A DNA stretch of 64,000 nucleotides from Pseudomonas asiatica. Lineage in GTDB: Bacteria; Pseudomonadota; Gammaproteobacteria; Pseudomonadales; Pseudomonadaceae. Below are positions 51,240-59,559 of the stretch, one piece after another; within the stretch, counting starts at the first letter, position 1, and each line of letters opens with the position of its first letter. The notes below the pieces were generated by a model that worked only from the letters and a program-made list of their open reading frames with translations, searched no databases and was not told the origin of the DNA. The stretch is taken from positions 1 to 64,000 of the forward strand of contig NZ_CP157874.1 in assembly GCF_040214835.1 (NCBI RefSeq), read 5' to 3'. The translations under genes were made by a program, and so were the position numbers.

Positions 51240-53234
51240 ATGGACAACCCCCTTCTGCAAAATAGCCATATCCCCGTCGATTATCCGTCGATCACGCTTC
51301 AAAACATGCAAGTTGCCTTCGACCACGTGCTGTTGGCGCACGAGCAAGGCATCGAACGCATCATCCGCGACCAGCAGGCACTGCCCACCTGGGATGACAT
51401 GGTGCTGGCGGTGGACGGGCTGGATAGTCAGCTTCTGACGGTGTTGTATGCAGCCTCGCCATTGGTTGGTCGGGACGAAGCCTGGGCCGGTGCCATTTTC
51501 GACTTCTTCGCCAAGGCCACGGAGCGGTTCGAACAGAAGTTCACCGACTCCGCACTGCAGGCCCTGTATGAGCGCTTGGCCAACAGCGACATCGGCAAGC
51601 AGCTGGATGCCCAGAAACGCGCCACGTTGCGCTGGCATCTGCACAAGTTCGCCTCCAGTGGCGCATCGCTCGACCCCGCAGGCAAGGTTCGCCTGGCCGA
51701 ACTGCTGAAACAGATCGGCATTGCGCGCGAGGCTTTTCGCAGCAACATCAACCGACCAGGGCTGAGCATCACGGATGAATCCGAACTGAGCGGTGTACCT
51801 CAACGCATCCGTGACGAGCTGGCTACAAGGGCACAGGAGGCGGGTGAGCCGGGTTGGTTGATTGCGTGTGAAAGCGTGACCACCGACGCCGTGCTCAAAC
51901 ATGCTGACAACAGGCAACTGCGCGAGCGCGTGTACCGGGCTTATAACACTCGAGGCGTCGGCCTTGACCAACAGCAGGATAATCGCTCGCACCTGGAGCA
52001 ATTGGCGAGGCTGCTGGAAGAAAAGGCCCACCTGCTCGGCTTTGCCAGCCATCTGGAGCAGAGCCTGCAGATGAAGAGCGCAGGTTCGGTTGCCCAGGTG
52101 CGCGGCTTTCTTCATGACCTGGCCGACCATGTGCGGCCGGCCGTGCTGCAGTGGCGTGCAGATATGCAGCATCAGGCCGCAGCCAAAGGTTTGGGGAATG
52201 TCCAACCCTGGGACATTGCCTACCTGCAGGCCTCGTCGCGCGAGGTGCTTTCTACCGAAGCCTTGCGCGAATACTTCCCGCTGAATGCCGTGGTCAGCGC
52301 ATTGCAGCAGTTGGTGGAAAAACTGTTTGGTGTAACGCTGCTGGCCAAGCCGCTGGCAACCTGGGATGACAGCGTGCAACCGTTCGAGGTGTGGCAGGAC
52401 AACGCCTTGATCGGTTTCCTGTACCTCGACGCCGTACAGCATGCCGGCAAGCAACCTGACTCGGTATTCACCACCTACATTCGCAACCGCCGGGTCGATG
52501 CCGAGGGCATCTTCCAGGCGGCCTCGGTGGTGGTCTACAGCGACGTGCCTGCAGCGCTGCCGGGTAGCCAGCCGTTGCTGGACCATCTGTCACTGCGCAA
52601 GCTGTTCCATGAGTTTGGCCATGCCTTGCACCATTTGCTGGTGCGCACGACCAACCACGTGATGTCCAACGTCACCGAGCTCGGTACCGATGGCGTGGAG
52701 CTGTTCGGCAAGCTGTTCGAACGTTGGGTCTGGGACGCGGATTACCTGGTGGAGATCTCTTCGCCGCTCCAGGATGGCAGCAAGCTTTCCCGGCCCCGGG
52801 TCGATGAGTGCCTGCGCCGCTTGCGGCAGCAAGGTGTGGAAGAAACCGCGCGCGACCTGAGCATGGCGCTGTTCGACCTGGACCTGCATGGCATGCCGAA
52901 CGATGGCCGGTCCCTCGAGCAGCGCCTGGGCGATGCCCGTGAGCATTGTGGCTACTGGCCCCTGGCCGATTTCGAGCACCCGGCGCATGCCTTCGACCAT
53001 CTGGTAAACGGCTACGATGCCGGTTACTACGCCTATCTGTGGTCGGACGTGCACGCCTTCGACCTGTTCACCCGCTTCGAGGCCCAAGGCCTGCTGGACC
53101 GGGCCACAGGCCAGGCGCTGCAGGAGGCATTGCTTGCCCCAGGGGCATCGCGACCGTTGCGTGAAGGTATCGAGGTGTTCCTCGGCCGGCAGTCGAGCCA
53201 GCTGCCCTTTCTGCGTTGGCATGGCCTGAAGTGA
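51240..53234 (+). CDS. Second M3-family oligopeptidase (PrlC paralogue)
   Basis: The 664-residue protein keeps the M3 catalytic set: HEFGH in LFHEFGHALHHLLV, the glutamate ligand in DGVELFGKLFERW, and the substrate loop DHLVNGYDAGYYAYLW. Outside these blocks it is only moderately similar to PrlC (MDNPLLQNSHIPVDYPSITL versus NPLLQSYDLPPFSQI at the start). It is probably an old duplication with altered specificity. It starts 124 bp after the YheV gene and ends 46 bp before a LexA box. Confidence 0.88.
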   Translation: MDNPLLQNSHIPVDYPSITLQNMQVAFDHVLLAHEQGIERIIRDQQALPTWDDMVLAVDGLDSQLLTVLYAASPLVGRDEAWAGAIFDFFAKATERFEQKFTDSALQALYERLANSDIGKQLDAQKRATLRWHLHKFASSGASLDPAGKVRLAELLKQIGIAREAFRSNINRPGLSITDESELSGVPQRIRDELATRAQEAGEPGWLIACESVTTDAVLKHADNRQLRERVYRAYNTRGVGLDQQQDNRSHLEQLARLLEEKAHLLGFASHLEQSLQMKSAGSVAQVRGFLHDLADHVRPAVLQWRADMQHQAAAKGLGNVQPWDIAYLQASSREVLSTEALREYFPLNAVVSALQQLVEKLFGVTLLAKPLATWDDSVQPFEVWQDNALIGFLYLDAVQHAGKQPDSVFTTYIRNRRVDAEGIFQAASVVVYSDVPAALPGSQPLLDHLSLRKLFHEFGHALHHLLVRTTNHVMSNVTELGTDGVELFGKLFERWVWDADYLVEISSPLQDGSKLSRPRVDECLRRLRQQGVEETARDLSMALFDLDLHGMPNDGRSLEQRLGDAREHCGYWPLADFEHPAHAFDHLVNGYDAGYYAYLWSDVHAFDLFTRFEAQGLLDRATGQALQEALLAPGASRPLREGIEVFLGRQSSQLPFLRWHGLK

Positions 53235-53280
53235 AAGTGCGCTGACCGGAGGTGCTGGAAAGAATCAGGTAGGCAATATA

Positions 53281-53296
53281 CTGTATATGAATACAG
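53281..53296. promoter_or_regulatory. LexA (SOS) box
   Basis: CTGTATATGAATACAG flanked by TA on both sides fits CTG-N10-CAG and the P. aeruginosa/P. putida LexA consensus almost perfectly. It lies 16 bp before the radical SAM gene start, so LexA would cover the promoter or leader. Confidence 0.9.
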
Positions 53297-53311
53297 TATT
53301 CGGGGTAGGCC

Positions 53312-54370
53312 ATGATTCCTCCAGCACCGCAAAAGGGCCGTGGCACGGCGCACAATCCGCACAACCGCTTTGCCCCCAGCCATTCGGTGGCGGAGGATGA
53401 TGGCTGGTACCAGGAGGTGCCGCAAACCCAGGGCACCGAGGTGCGGGTAGAGACGGCCAAGTCGGTGATCAGCCGCAACACCTCGCCCGACCTGCCCTTC
53501 GACCGCTCCATCAACCCTTACCGTGGCTGCGAGCACGGTTGCATCTACTGCTATGCCCGCCCTTCCCACGCCTACTGGGACCTTTCCCCCGGCCTGGATT
53601 TCGAGACCAAGCTGATTGCCAAGACCAACGCCGCCGAGGTGCTCGCGCAACAACTGAGCAAACCGGGTTACGTGTGCGCGCCGATCAACCTGGGTTCCAA
53701 TACCGACCCGTACCAGCCGATCGAACGTGAACAACTGCTGACCCGACGCCTGCTCGAAGTGCTGCTGCGTTTTCGCCACCCGGTGACCATCGTCACCAAG
53801 GGGGCGCTGGTATTGCGCGACCTTGACCTGCTGGCCGAGATGGCTCGCCAGCGCCTGGTACGGGTAATGATCAGCCTGACCACGCTGGACGATGACCTGA
53901 AACGGGTGCTGGAACCGCGCGCGGCGTCACCCAAGGCGCGCTTGCGGGCGATCCGCGTGTTGCGCGAGGCGGGAGTGCCGGTGGGCGTGTTGTGTTCGCC
54001 GATGATTCCGATGATCAACGACAGCGAACTGGAGCGGCTGCTGGAGGCGGCGAGGGAGGCAGGTGCACAGAGCGCAGCCTACATGATGTTGCGCCTGCCG
54101 CTGGAAGTGGCACCGTTGTTCGAACAATGGCTGCAGGACCATTACCCGCAGCGGGCGGCGCATGTATTGAGCCTGATCCGCCAGAGCCGCGGCGGCGAAC
54201 TGTATGACAGCCGGTTTGGTGCACGCATGCGCGGTGAAGGCGTGTTTGCCGAGTTGCTGGCGCAGCGCTTTGCCAAGGCCATGAAGCGGCTGGAGTTCGA
54301 AGGGCGAGAAGCGCAGGCGCTGGATTGTTCGGCGTTTTGCCCGCCGGGGGGGCAGATGGCACTGTTCTGA
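53312..54370 (+). CDS. PA0069-family radical SAM protein, SOS regulated
   Basis: The 352-residue protein has the radical SAM cluster C-E-H-G-C-I-Y-C (Cys73, Cys77, Cys80; CxxxCxxC spacing) and NLGSNTDPYQPIEREQLLTR, placing it near spore photoproduct lyase-like proteins. From memory, the P. aeruginosa orthologue PA0069 belongs to the LexA regulon, and the LexA box here agrees. A role in repairing DNA lesions is likely but unproven. The C-terminal Cys pair (DCSAFCPPG) may bind another cluster. Confidence 0.88.
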   Translation: MIPPAPQKGRGTAHNPHNRFAPSHSVAEDDGWYQEVPQTQGTEVRVETAKSVISRNTSPDLPFDRSINPYRGCEHGCIYCYARPSHAYWDLSPGLDFETKLIAKTNAAEVLAQQLSKPGYVCAPINLGSNTDPYQPIEREQLLTRRLLEVLLRFRHPVTIVTKGALVLRDLDLLAEMARQRLVRVMISLTTLDDDLKRVLEPRAASPKARLRAIRVLREAGVPVGVLCSPMIPMINDSELERLLEAAREAGAQSAAYMMLRLPLEVAPLFEQWLQDHYPQRAAHVLSLIRQSRGGELYDSRFGARMRGEGVFAELLAQRFAKAMKRLEFEGREAQALDCSAFCPPGGQMALF

Positions 54371-54391
54371 TGCTTGAGCAGAGCACGGCCT

Positions 54392-54479
54392 TTGTGGGAG
54401 CGGGCGCGCCCGCGAACACCGGCGCAGCCGGTGCCATGTACCGAGTTGCTTCCTTCGCGGGCACGCCCGCTCCCACAGG
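54392..54479. repeat. REP pair (family 1)
   Basis: TTGTGGGAGCGGGCGCGCCC and its inverted copy enclose the CACCGGCGCAGCCGGTG hairpin. Located just after the radical SAM gene. Confidence 0.88.
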
Positions 54480-54641
54480 TTCTGCGCAGGTTCCGGGTTC
54501 CCGCATGGGGCGCATTGCCAGCCCTCAATGCAACTAATCCAAGTTGATAATTCCAGTAATGGCTCTTGGCAGTTGATGTTTTTTTGCTATTATCCAATAC
54601 CCGCCTTTCCTATCTGGAACACCCGTTCTAGAGCCTTCGAA

Positions 54642-54660
54642 TTAAGTTTCAGTTAAGTTT
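54642..54660 (+). promoter_or_regulatory. TTAAGTTT tandem repeat upstream of carbonic anhydrase
   Basis: TTAAGTTT occurs at 54642 and 54653, 11 bp apart, the layout of direct half-sites for OmpR-class response regulators (TTAAG-N6-TTAAG resembles PmrA-type boxes). The rest of 54371-54792 is the REP pair and AT-rich, promoter-like DNA without a gene. Confidence 0.4.
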
Positions 54661-54792
54661 TCCCCGCTAGCGTAGGAAATCAGTCTTCACCGACTGTGAT
54701 CTATGGCCCGTGCGTGTCATCTAAATCCCTGCATAGCCAGAATCTTTCACCGGTAAAATGGATTTACCTACACACCGTCAAGAGGATGAATC

Positions 54793-55512
54793 ATGCCCGT
54801 CAAGGACCCATCCAAGGTCGTACCGCAGGTCCCCGCGGAGAGCGCCGATGCCGCCCTGAAGCACATCGTCGACGGCTTCCTGCGTTTTCACCATGACGTT
54901 TTCCCCGAGCAGCAAGAGCTGTTCAAGAAGCTCGCCACCGCGCAAACCCCGCGTGCCATGTTCATCACCTGCGCCGACTCGCGCATCGTTCCCGAGCTGA
55001 TCACCCAGAGTTCGCCTGGCGACCTGTTCGTGACCCGTAACGTCGGTAACGTGGTACCGCCTTATGGCCAGATGAACGGCGGCGTTTCCAGCGCCATCGA
55101 GTACGCCGTGCTGGCGTTGAAAGTGCATCACATCATCGTCTGCGGCCACTCCGACTGTGGCGCCATGCGTGCGGTACTCAACCCGCAATCGCTGACCAAG
55201 ATGCCGACCGTGTCCGCCTGGTTGCGCCACGCCGAAGTGGCCCGCACCGTGGTCGAGAACAACTGCTCGTGCGGCAGCGAACACGAAACCATGCAAGTGC
55301 TGACCAAGGAAAACGTCATCGCCCAGCTGCATCACCTGCGCACCCACCCTTCGGTGGCTTCGCGCCTGGCAGCCGGTGAGCTGTACATCCATGGCTGGGT
55401 CTACGACATCGAGACCAGCAAGATCGAAGCCTACGACGCCGCCAGCGACACCTTCCTGCCCCTGGCTGCTGGCGAGCCGGTCCCCTGCGCTACTCCGAGA
55501 GGCCGCTACTAA
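54793..55512 (+). CDS. can: Beta-carbonic anhydrase
   Basis: The 239-residue protein has the zinc ligands in ITCADSRIVPE (Cys, Asp-Arg dyad) and VCGHSDCGAMRAV (His, Cys) of the beta class. It interconverts CO2 and bicarbonate. The C-terminal NCSCGSEHETMQV loop adds cysteines not needed for zinc. The neighbour downstream is a SulP transporter, a pairing that suggests bicarbonate uptake and use. Confidence 0.95.
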   Translation: MPVKDPSKVVPQVPAESADAALKHIVDGFLRFHHDVFPEQQELFKKLATAQTPRAMFITCADSRIVPELITQSSPGDLFVTRNVGNVVPPYGQMNGGVSSAIEYAVLALKVHHIIVCGHSDCGAMRAVLNPQSLTKMPTVSAWLRHAEVARTVVENNCSCGSEHETMQVLTKENVIAQLHHLRTHPSVASRLAAGELYIHGWVYDIETSKIEAYDAASDTFLPLAAGEPVPCATPRGRY

Positions 55513-55703
55513 GCGACCCATCCACCCGCTTGAACCTTGATAGCCGGCTGCACCCTGCAGGGGTGTGGCGCGGCCTTCGGCTGCCTTGAATTCCCTGACT
55601 GCCTGCCGGCACGCCCGCTGGCGGCCCGCGCCTGCGCGCTCGTCAGGGGCAAACGTGCCCACGGCCAGCGGAATGGCTGTGTGACAGAGAAAGGAGAAAC
55701 ACG

Positions 55704-57236
55704 GTGAACATTACACAGTTGAAAGCGGCCCTGCCGCGTGAGTTGCTGGCGTCGGTGGTGGTCTTCCTGGTGGCCTTGCCGTTGTGCATGGGCATTGCGA
55801 TCGCTTCGGGCATGCCGCCGGCCAAAGGCCTGATTACCGGCATTATCGGCGGCATTGTAGTAGGTTTCCTTGCCGGTTCGCCGCTGCAGGTCAGTGGCCC
55901 GGCCGCCGGCCTGGCGGTATTGGTGTTCGAGCTGGTACGCCAGCATGGCATGGCCATGCTCGGGCCGATCCTGCTGCTGGCCGGCTTGCTGCAGTTGCTG
56001 GCCGGGCGCCTGCGCCTGGGCTGCTGGTTCCGGGTTACCGCGCCGGCGGTGGTGTACGGCATGCTGGCAGGGATTGGCGTGCTGATCGTGCTGTCGCAGG
56101 TGCATGTGATGTTCGATACCGCGCCGCAACCATCTGGCATGCAGAACCTGCTGGAGTTCCCGGCGACCTTGGCCGCGGCCCTGCCACAGGAAAGCGCCGG
56201 CTCCGGTTGGATGGCCGGTGCGCTGGGCCTGGGCACCATCGCCATCATGTGGGGCTGGGAGCGCCTGCGGCCGCAGCGGCTGCGCTTCGTCCCGGGTGCC
56301 CTGCTGGGCGTGTCGGCCATGACGGCCATCAGCATGTGGCTGGCCTTGCCGGTGAACCGCGTACAGGTGCCGGCCGACCTGTCCGAAGCCATCGACTGGA
56401 TCCGCCCTGGTGACCTGATGCAACTGGCCGACCCTACCCTGTTGGTCGCCGCTTTTGCCCTGGCCTTCATCGCCAGTGCCGAAACCTTGTTGTCGGCTGC
56501 TGCGGTTGACCGCATGCACAGCGGCCAGCGTTCGGACTTCGACCGTGAGCTGTCGGCCCAGGGCATCGGCAACATGCTGTGCGGGGTGCTCGGCGCGTTG
56601 CCGATGACCGGGGTGATCGTGCGTAGCTCGGCCAATGTGCAGGCGGGTGCGCAGACCCGGGCTTCGGCGATCTTCCATGGCCTGTGGCTGCTGGCGTTCG
56701 TGGTGGCGCTGAGCAGTGTGCTGCAGCAGATCCCGGTGGCGAGCCTGGCGGGTGTGCTGGTGTTTACCGGGGTCAAACTGGTGGATTTCAAGGCGTTTCG
56801 TGGGTTGGGCCGCTATGGCCGCATGCCGATGTTCACCTACGCGGCGACGGCGCTGGCGATCATCTTTACCGATCTGCTGACTGGCGTATTGCTGGGCTTT
56901 GCCCTGACCTTGCTGAAGCTGGCACTGAAGGCGGCGCGGTTGAAGATCAACCTGGTCAGCCTGGAGAAGGCTGGGCACATGGAATTGCGGCTTAGTGGCG
57001 CGGCCACCTTCCTCAAGGTGCCGGCGCTGACCCAGGTGCTGGATAGCGTGCCGGCGGGGACCACGCTGCATGTGCCGCTGGGTAACCTCAGCTATATCGA
57101 CCACTCGTGCCTTGAGCTGCTTGAAGATTGGGGCCGCAGTAATTCGGCCAATGGGTCGCGGTTGCTGATCGAGCAGCGGCGCTTGAAGCGGCGGATCGAG
57201 GGGCGGATGCGGACTACGGCGGGGGTTGGGGCCTGA
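55704..57236 (+). CDS. SulP-family transporter, probable bicarbonate transporter
   Basis: The 510-residue protein has ELLASVVVFLVALPLCMGIAI and SPLQVSGPAAGLAVLVFELV of the SulP transmembrane core and a C-terminal STAS-like domain (HVPLGNLSYIDHSCLELLED). The BicA-like N-terminus and its place next to beta-carbonic anhydrase favour bicarbonate over sulfate (inference). It is separated from can by 191 bp of GC-rich sequence without a gene. The ATG follows AAAGGAGAAACACG. Confidence 0.85.
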   Translation: MNITQLKAALPRELLASVVVFLVALPLCMGIAIASGMPPAKGLITGIIGGIVVGFLAGSPLQVSGPAAGLAVLVFELVRQHGMAMLGPILLLAGLLQLLAGRLRLGCWFRVTAPAVVYGMLAGIGVLIVLSQVHVMFDTAPQPSGMQNLLEFPATLAAALPQESAGSGWMAGALGLGTIAIMWGWERLRPQRLRFVPGALLGVSAMTAISMWLALPVNRVQVPADLSEAIDWIRPGDLMQLADPTLLVAAFALAFIASAETLLSAAAVDRMHSGQRSDFDRELSAQGIGNMLCGVLGALPMTGVIVRSSANVQAGAQTRASAIFHGLWLLAFVVALSSVLQQIPVASLAGVLVFTGVKLVDFKAFRGLGRYGRMPMFTYAATALAIIFTDLLTGVLLGFALTLLKLALKAARLKINLVSLEKAGHMELRLSGAATFLKVPALTQVLDSVPAGTTLHVPLGNLSYIDHSCLELLEDWGRSNSANGSRLLIEQRRLKRRIEGRMRTTAGVGA

Positions 57237-57261
57237 AGCTGAAAGTCTGTATCGCCTGAAC

Positions 57262-57357
57262 TGGCCTCTTCGCGGGTAAACCCGCTCCCACAGGTACTGC
57301 ACAGGGTTCATAGCGTGTGCAGTACCTGTGGGAGCGGGTTTACCCGCGAAGAGGCCG
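57262..57357. repeat. REP pair (family 1) with near-perfect 41-bp arms
   Basis: GGCCTCTTCGCGGGTAAACC...GGTACTGCACA and its exact inverted copy match over about 41 bp each side of a short centre, well beyond the usual REP core. Between convergent SulP and the hypothetical gene. Probably a recently formed pair. Confidence 0.92.
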
Positions 57358-57377
57358 GAACAGCTTATACCAATCGA

Positions 57378-58019
57378 TCAGGCCGGCTGGCCCAGCTCCA
57401 CCCCCAGCTGCCGCGACAGGCACGGCCAGCGCTTCCACGCCGCGCCTGTTTCCGGGCTGCTCAATTTCTCGCGGTAGGCCTCCACCGATTCCACTGCGAA
57501 GCTTTCATCATTCAACATTTCATCCACCGAGTGGTGCACCACTTCATCCAGCTGGTTGGCAAACGTCTCGCCAATCAACTGGTGGGCAATCAGGTTGGCG
57601 ACGGTGGTGTCGACCGGGATCAACGGTTGCTGGAAGTGACGGATGTACAGGTCGTTCACCTCTTCCACCAGGCGGTGCGCCAGGTAGGCCTCATCCAGCA
57701 GGCAGTCCAGGCCCACATGCCCTTGCATCACGCTGGGCGGCTGCAGGAAGTAGGCTTCGGCGATTTTCAGTACAGGTTTGATCTGCGATTCGATCCCGGC
57801 CTCGCGGGCGACCTCATGGGCGGCCTCCAGCAGTTCCGGAACCTGTTCGATGTAGGCGCTGACGAAGCGCGCCAAAGTACCCTGGGCGTCCTGCTCAGGC
57901 AGTTGGATCGAGGGGTGCAGGTGGGGCAGTTGCAGCTCGAGACGCTTTTTCAGTTGGCCGGTCTGGCCTTCGTGTTGATGGGCTTGGCTTACCTGCTCGC
58001 GTACAGCAGCGATGTTCAT
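57378..58019 (-). CDS. Conserved Pseudomonas hypothetical protein, divergent from cox genes
   Basis: The 213-residue protein is read from 58019 (MNIAAVREQVSQAHQHEGQT) behind CTGGAGTTGTC. It has no signal peptide, no membrane segment and no motif I recognise. It is predicted mostly helical, with acidic C-terminal stretches (HHSVDEMLNDESFAVESVEA) and several conserved-looking His/Asp/Glu positions. From memory a homologue occupies the same place beside coxB in P. aeruginosa (PA0104). Conserved neighbourhood suggests a link to the oxidase or to its regulation. Confidence 0.78.
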   Translation of the reverse strand: MNIAAVREQVSQAHQHEGQTGQLKKRLELQLPHLHPSIQLPEQDAQGTLARFVSAYIEQVPELLEAAHEVAREAGIESQIKPVLKIAEAYFLQPPSVMQGHVGLDCLLDEAYLAHRLVEEVNDLYIRHFQQPLIPVDTTVANLIAHQLIGETFANQLDEVVHHSVDEMLNDESFAVESVEAYREKLSSPETGAAWKRWPCLSRQLGVELGQPA

Positions 58020-58388
58020 GACAACTCCAGGGACATTACGTTTCAAACGGAAGACACTAAATTAGCTCGGTATACAGAATACCTAAGACGTATTTGTTAT
58101 AAGTCGCACAAACGTGTGCATGCTCAGGTATATCGAAATGCCATTATTGCGCCATACCCTATCAAGCGCGCGGTTTTCGGGGCGTTCGGCCCTTTCATGA
58201 AGTTCATTTCACGGCCTTCGTTGCGTGCCGTTGGTCGCTGTCTATACTCCCGGTGAACGTGATTCGTTGATGAGGCCCAACTGCTTTTAGCAGGGGCTCG
58301 GTCGTCGAAGCCAGGCAGTCTTGACCACCGTTCCCTCTTGCCGCAGGCCACGCCTCCGGGACTACAAGAACGAGAAGGGGAACCCGCA
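58020..58388. promoter_or_regulatory. Divergent regulatory region of coxB, with -35/-10 candidate
   Basis: This 369-bp region holds no gene. On the plus strand TTGCGT (58221-58226), a 16-bp spacer and TATACT (58243-58248) form a promoter; the extended CTATACT -10 also fits an RpoS promoter, in keeping with reported RpoS control of aa3 oxidase in P. aeruginosa. The leader of about 135 nt before coxB contains a CTGCTTTTAGCAGGG hairpin. Confidence 0.55.
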
Positions 58389-59516
58389 ATGATGCGACAT
58401 CCACATGTCTGGATGGGCCTCCTGTTGTGGTCGGTTTTTGGTCAGGCGAACGCCGCCTGGACCGTGAACATGCACCCAGGGGCGACGGAAGTCTCCAACG
58501 CCGTCTTCGACCTGCACATGACCATCTTCTGGATCTGCGTGATCATCGGCATCGTTGTCTTTGGCGCGATGTTCTGGTCCATGGTCATCCACCGCCGTTC
58601 CACCGGCCAGCAGGCTGCGCATTTCCATGAACACACCTGGGTAGAAATCCTCTGGACCGTGGTCCCCTTCCTGATCCTGGTGGCCATGGCCATCCCGGCC
58701 ACCAAGACCCTGATCGACATCTACGATGCCAGCGAGTCGGACATCGATATCCAGGTTACCGGCTACCAATGGAAGTGGCACTACAAATACCTGGGCCAGG
58801 ACGTGGAGTTCTTCAGCAACCTGGCCACCCCCACCGAGCAGATCCACAACAAGGCACCCAAGGACGAGCACTACCTGCTCGAAGTCGACCAGCCGCTGGT
58901 GCTGCCGGTGGGCGCCAAGGTGCGTTTCCTGGTGACTGCTGCCGACGTCATCCACTCCTGGTGGGTGCCGGCTTTCGCGGTCAAGCGTGATGCCATCCCC
59001 GGCTTCGTCAACGAAGCCTGGACCCGTATCGAGAAGCCCGGCATCTACCGCGGCCAGTGCACCGAGCTGTGCGGCAAGGACCACGGCTTCATGCCGGTGG
59101 TGGTCGAGGTCAAGTCCAAGGCCGACTACGACACCTGGCTGGGCGAGCGCAAGGCCGAAGCTGCCAAGCTCAAGGAGCTGACCAGCAAGGAATGGACCCT
59201 GGAGGAGCTGGTGGAACGTGGTGACAAGGTCTACCACACCACCTGCGTGGCCTGTCACCAGGCCGAAGGCCAGGGCCTGCCGCCGATGTTCCCGGCGCTC
59301 AAGGGCTCGAAGATCGCCACCGGGCCGAAGGAAGCCCACCTGGGCATCGTCTTCCACGGCAAGCCCGGCACTGCGATGGCCGCGTTCGGCAAGCAGCTCT
59401 CGGAAGTCGACATCGCCGCCGTGGTCACCTACGAGCGCAACGCCTGGGGCAACAACAAGGGTGACATGGTCACGCCGAAGGACGTGCTGGCGCTGAAGCA
59501 GGCAGAAGCGCAATGA
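58389..59516 (+). CDS. coxB: Cytochrome c oxidase subunit II with C-terminal cytochrome c domain (aa3/caa3 type)
   Basis: The 375-residue protein has a signal peptide (MMRHPHVWMGLLLWSVFGQA), two membrane helices, and the CuA domain (HSWWVPAF, CTELCGKDHGFMPVVVEVKS). A fused cytochrome c domain with CVACHQAEGQGLPPMFPALK follows, giving the longer caa3-like form. It accepts electrons from cytochrome c in the periplasm. coxA follows after 43 bp. Confidence 0.95.
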   Translation: MMRHPHVWMGLLLWSVFGQANAAWTVNMHPGATEVSNAVFDLHMTIFWICVIIGIVVFGAMFWSMVIHRRSTGQQAAHFHEHTWVEILWTVVPFLILVAMAIPATKTLIDIYDASESDIDIQVTGYQWKWHYKYLGQDVEFFSNLATPTEQIHNKAPKDEHYLLEVDQPLVLPVGAKVRFLVTAADVIHSWWVPAFAVKRDAIPGFVNEAWTRIEKPGIYRGQCTELCGKDHGFMPVVVEVKSKADYDTWLGERKAEAAKLKELTSKEWTLEELVERGDKVYHTTCVACHQAEGQGLPPMFPALKGSKIATGPKEAHLGIVFHGKPGTAMAAFGKQLSEVDIAAVVTYERNAWGNNKGDMVTPKDVLALKQAEAQ

Positions 59517-59559
59517 ACCGGGTTACTCGCGGCAATCAATGGATTGCAGGAGACAGGAC

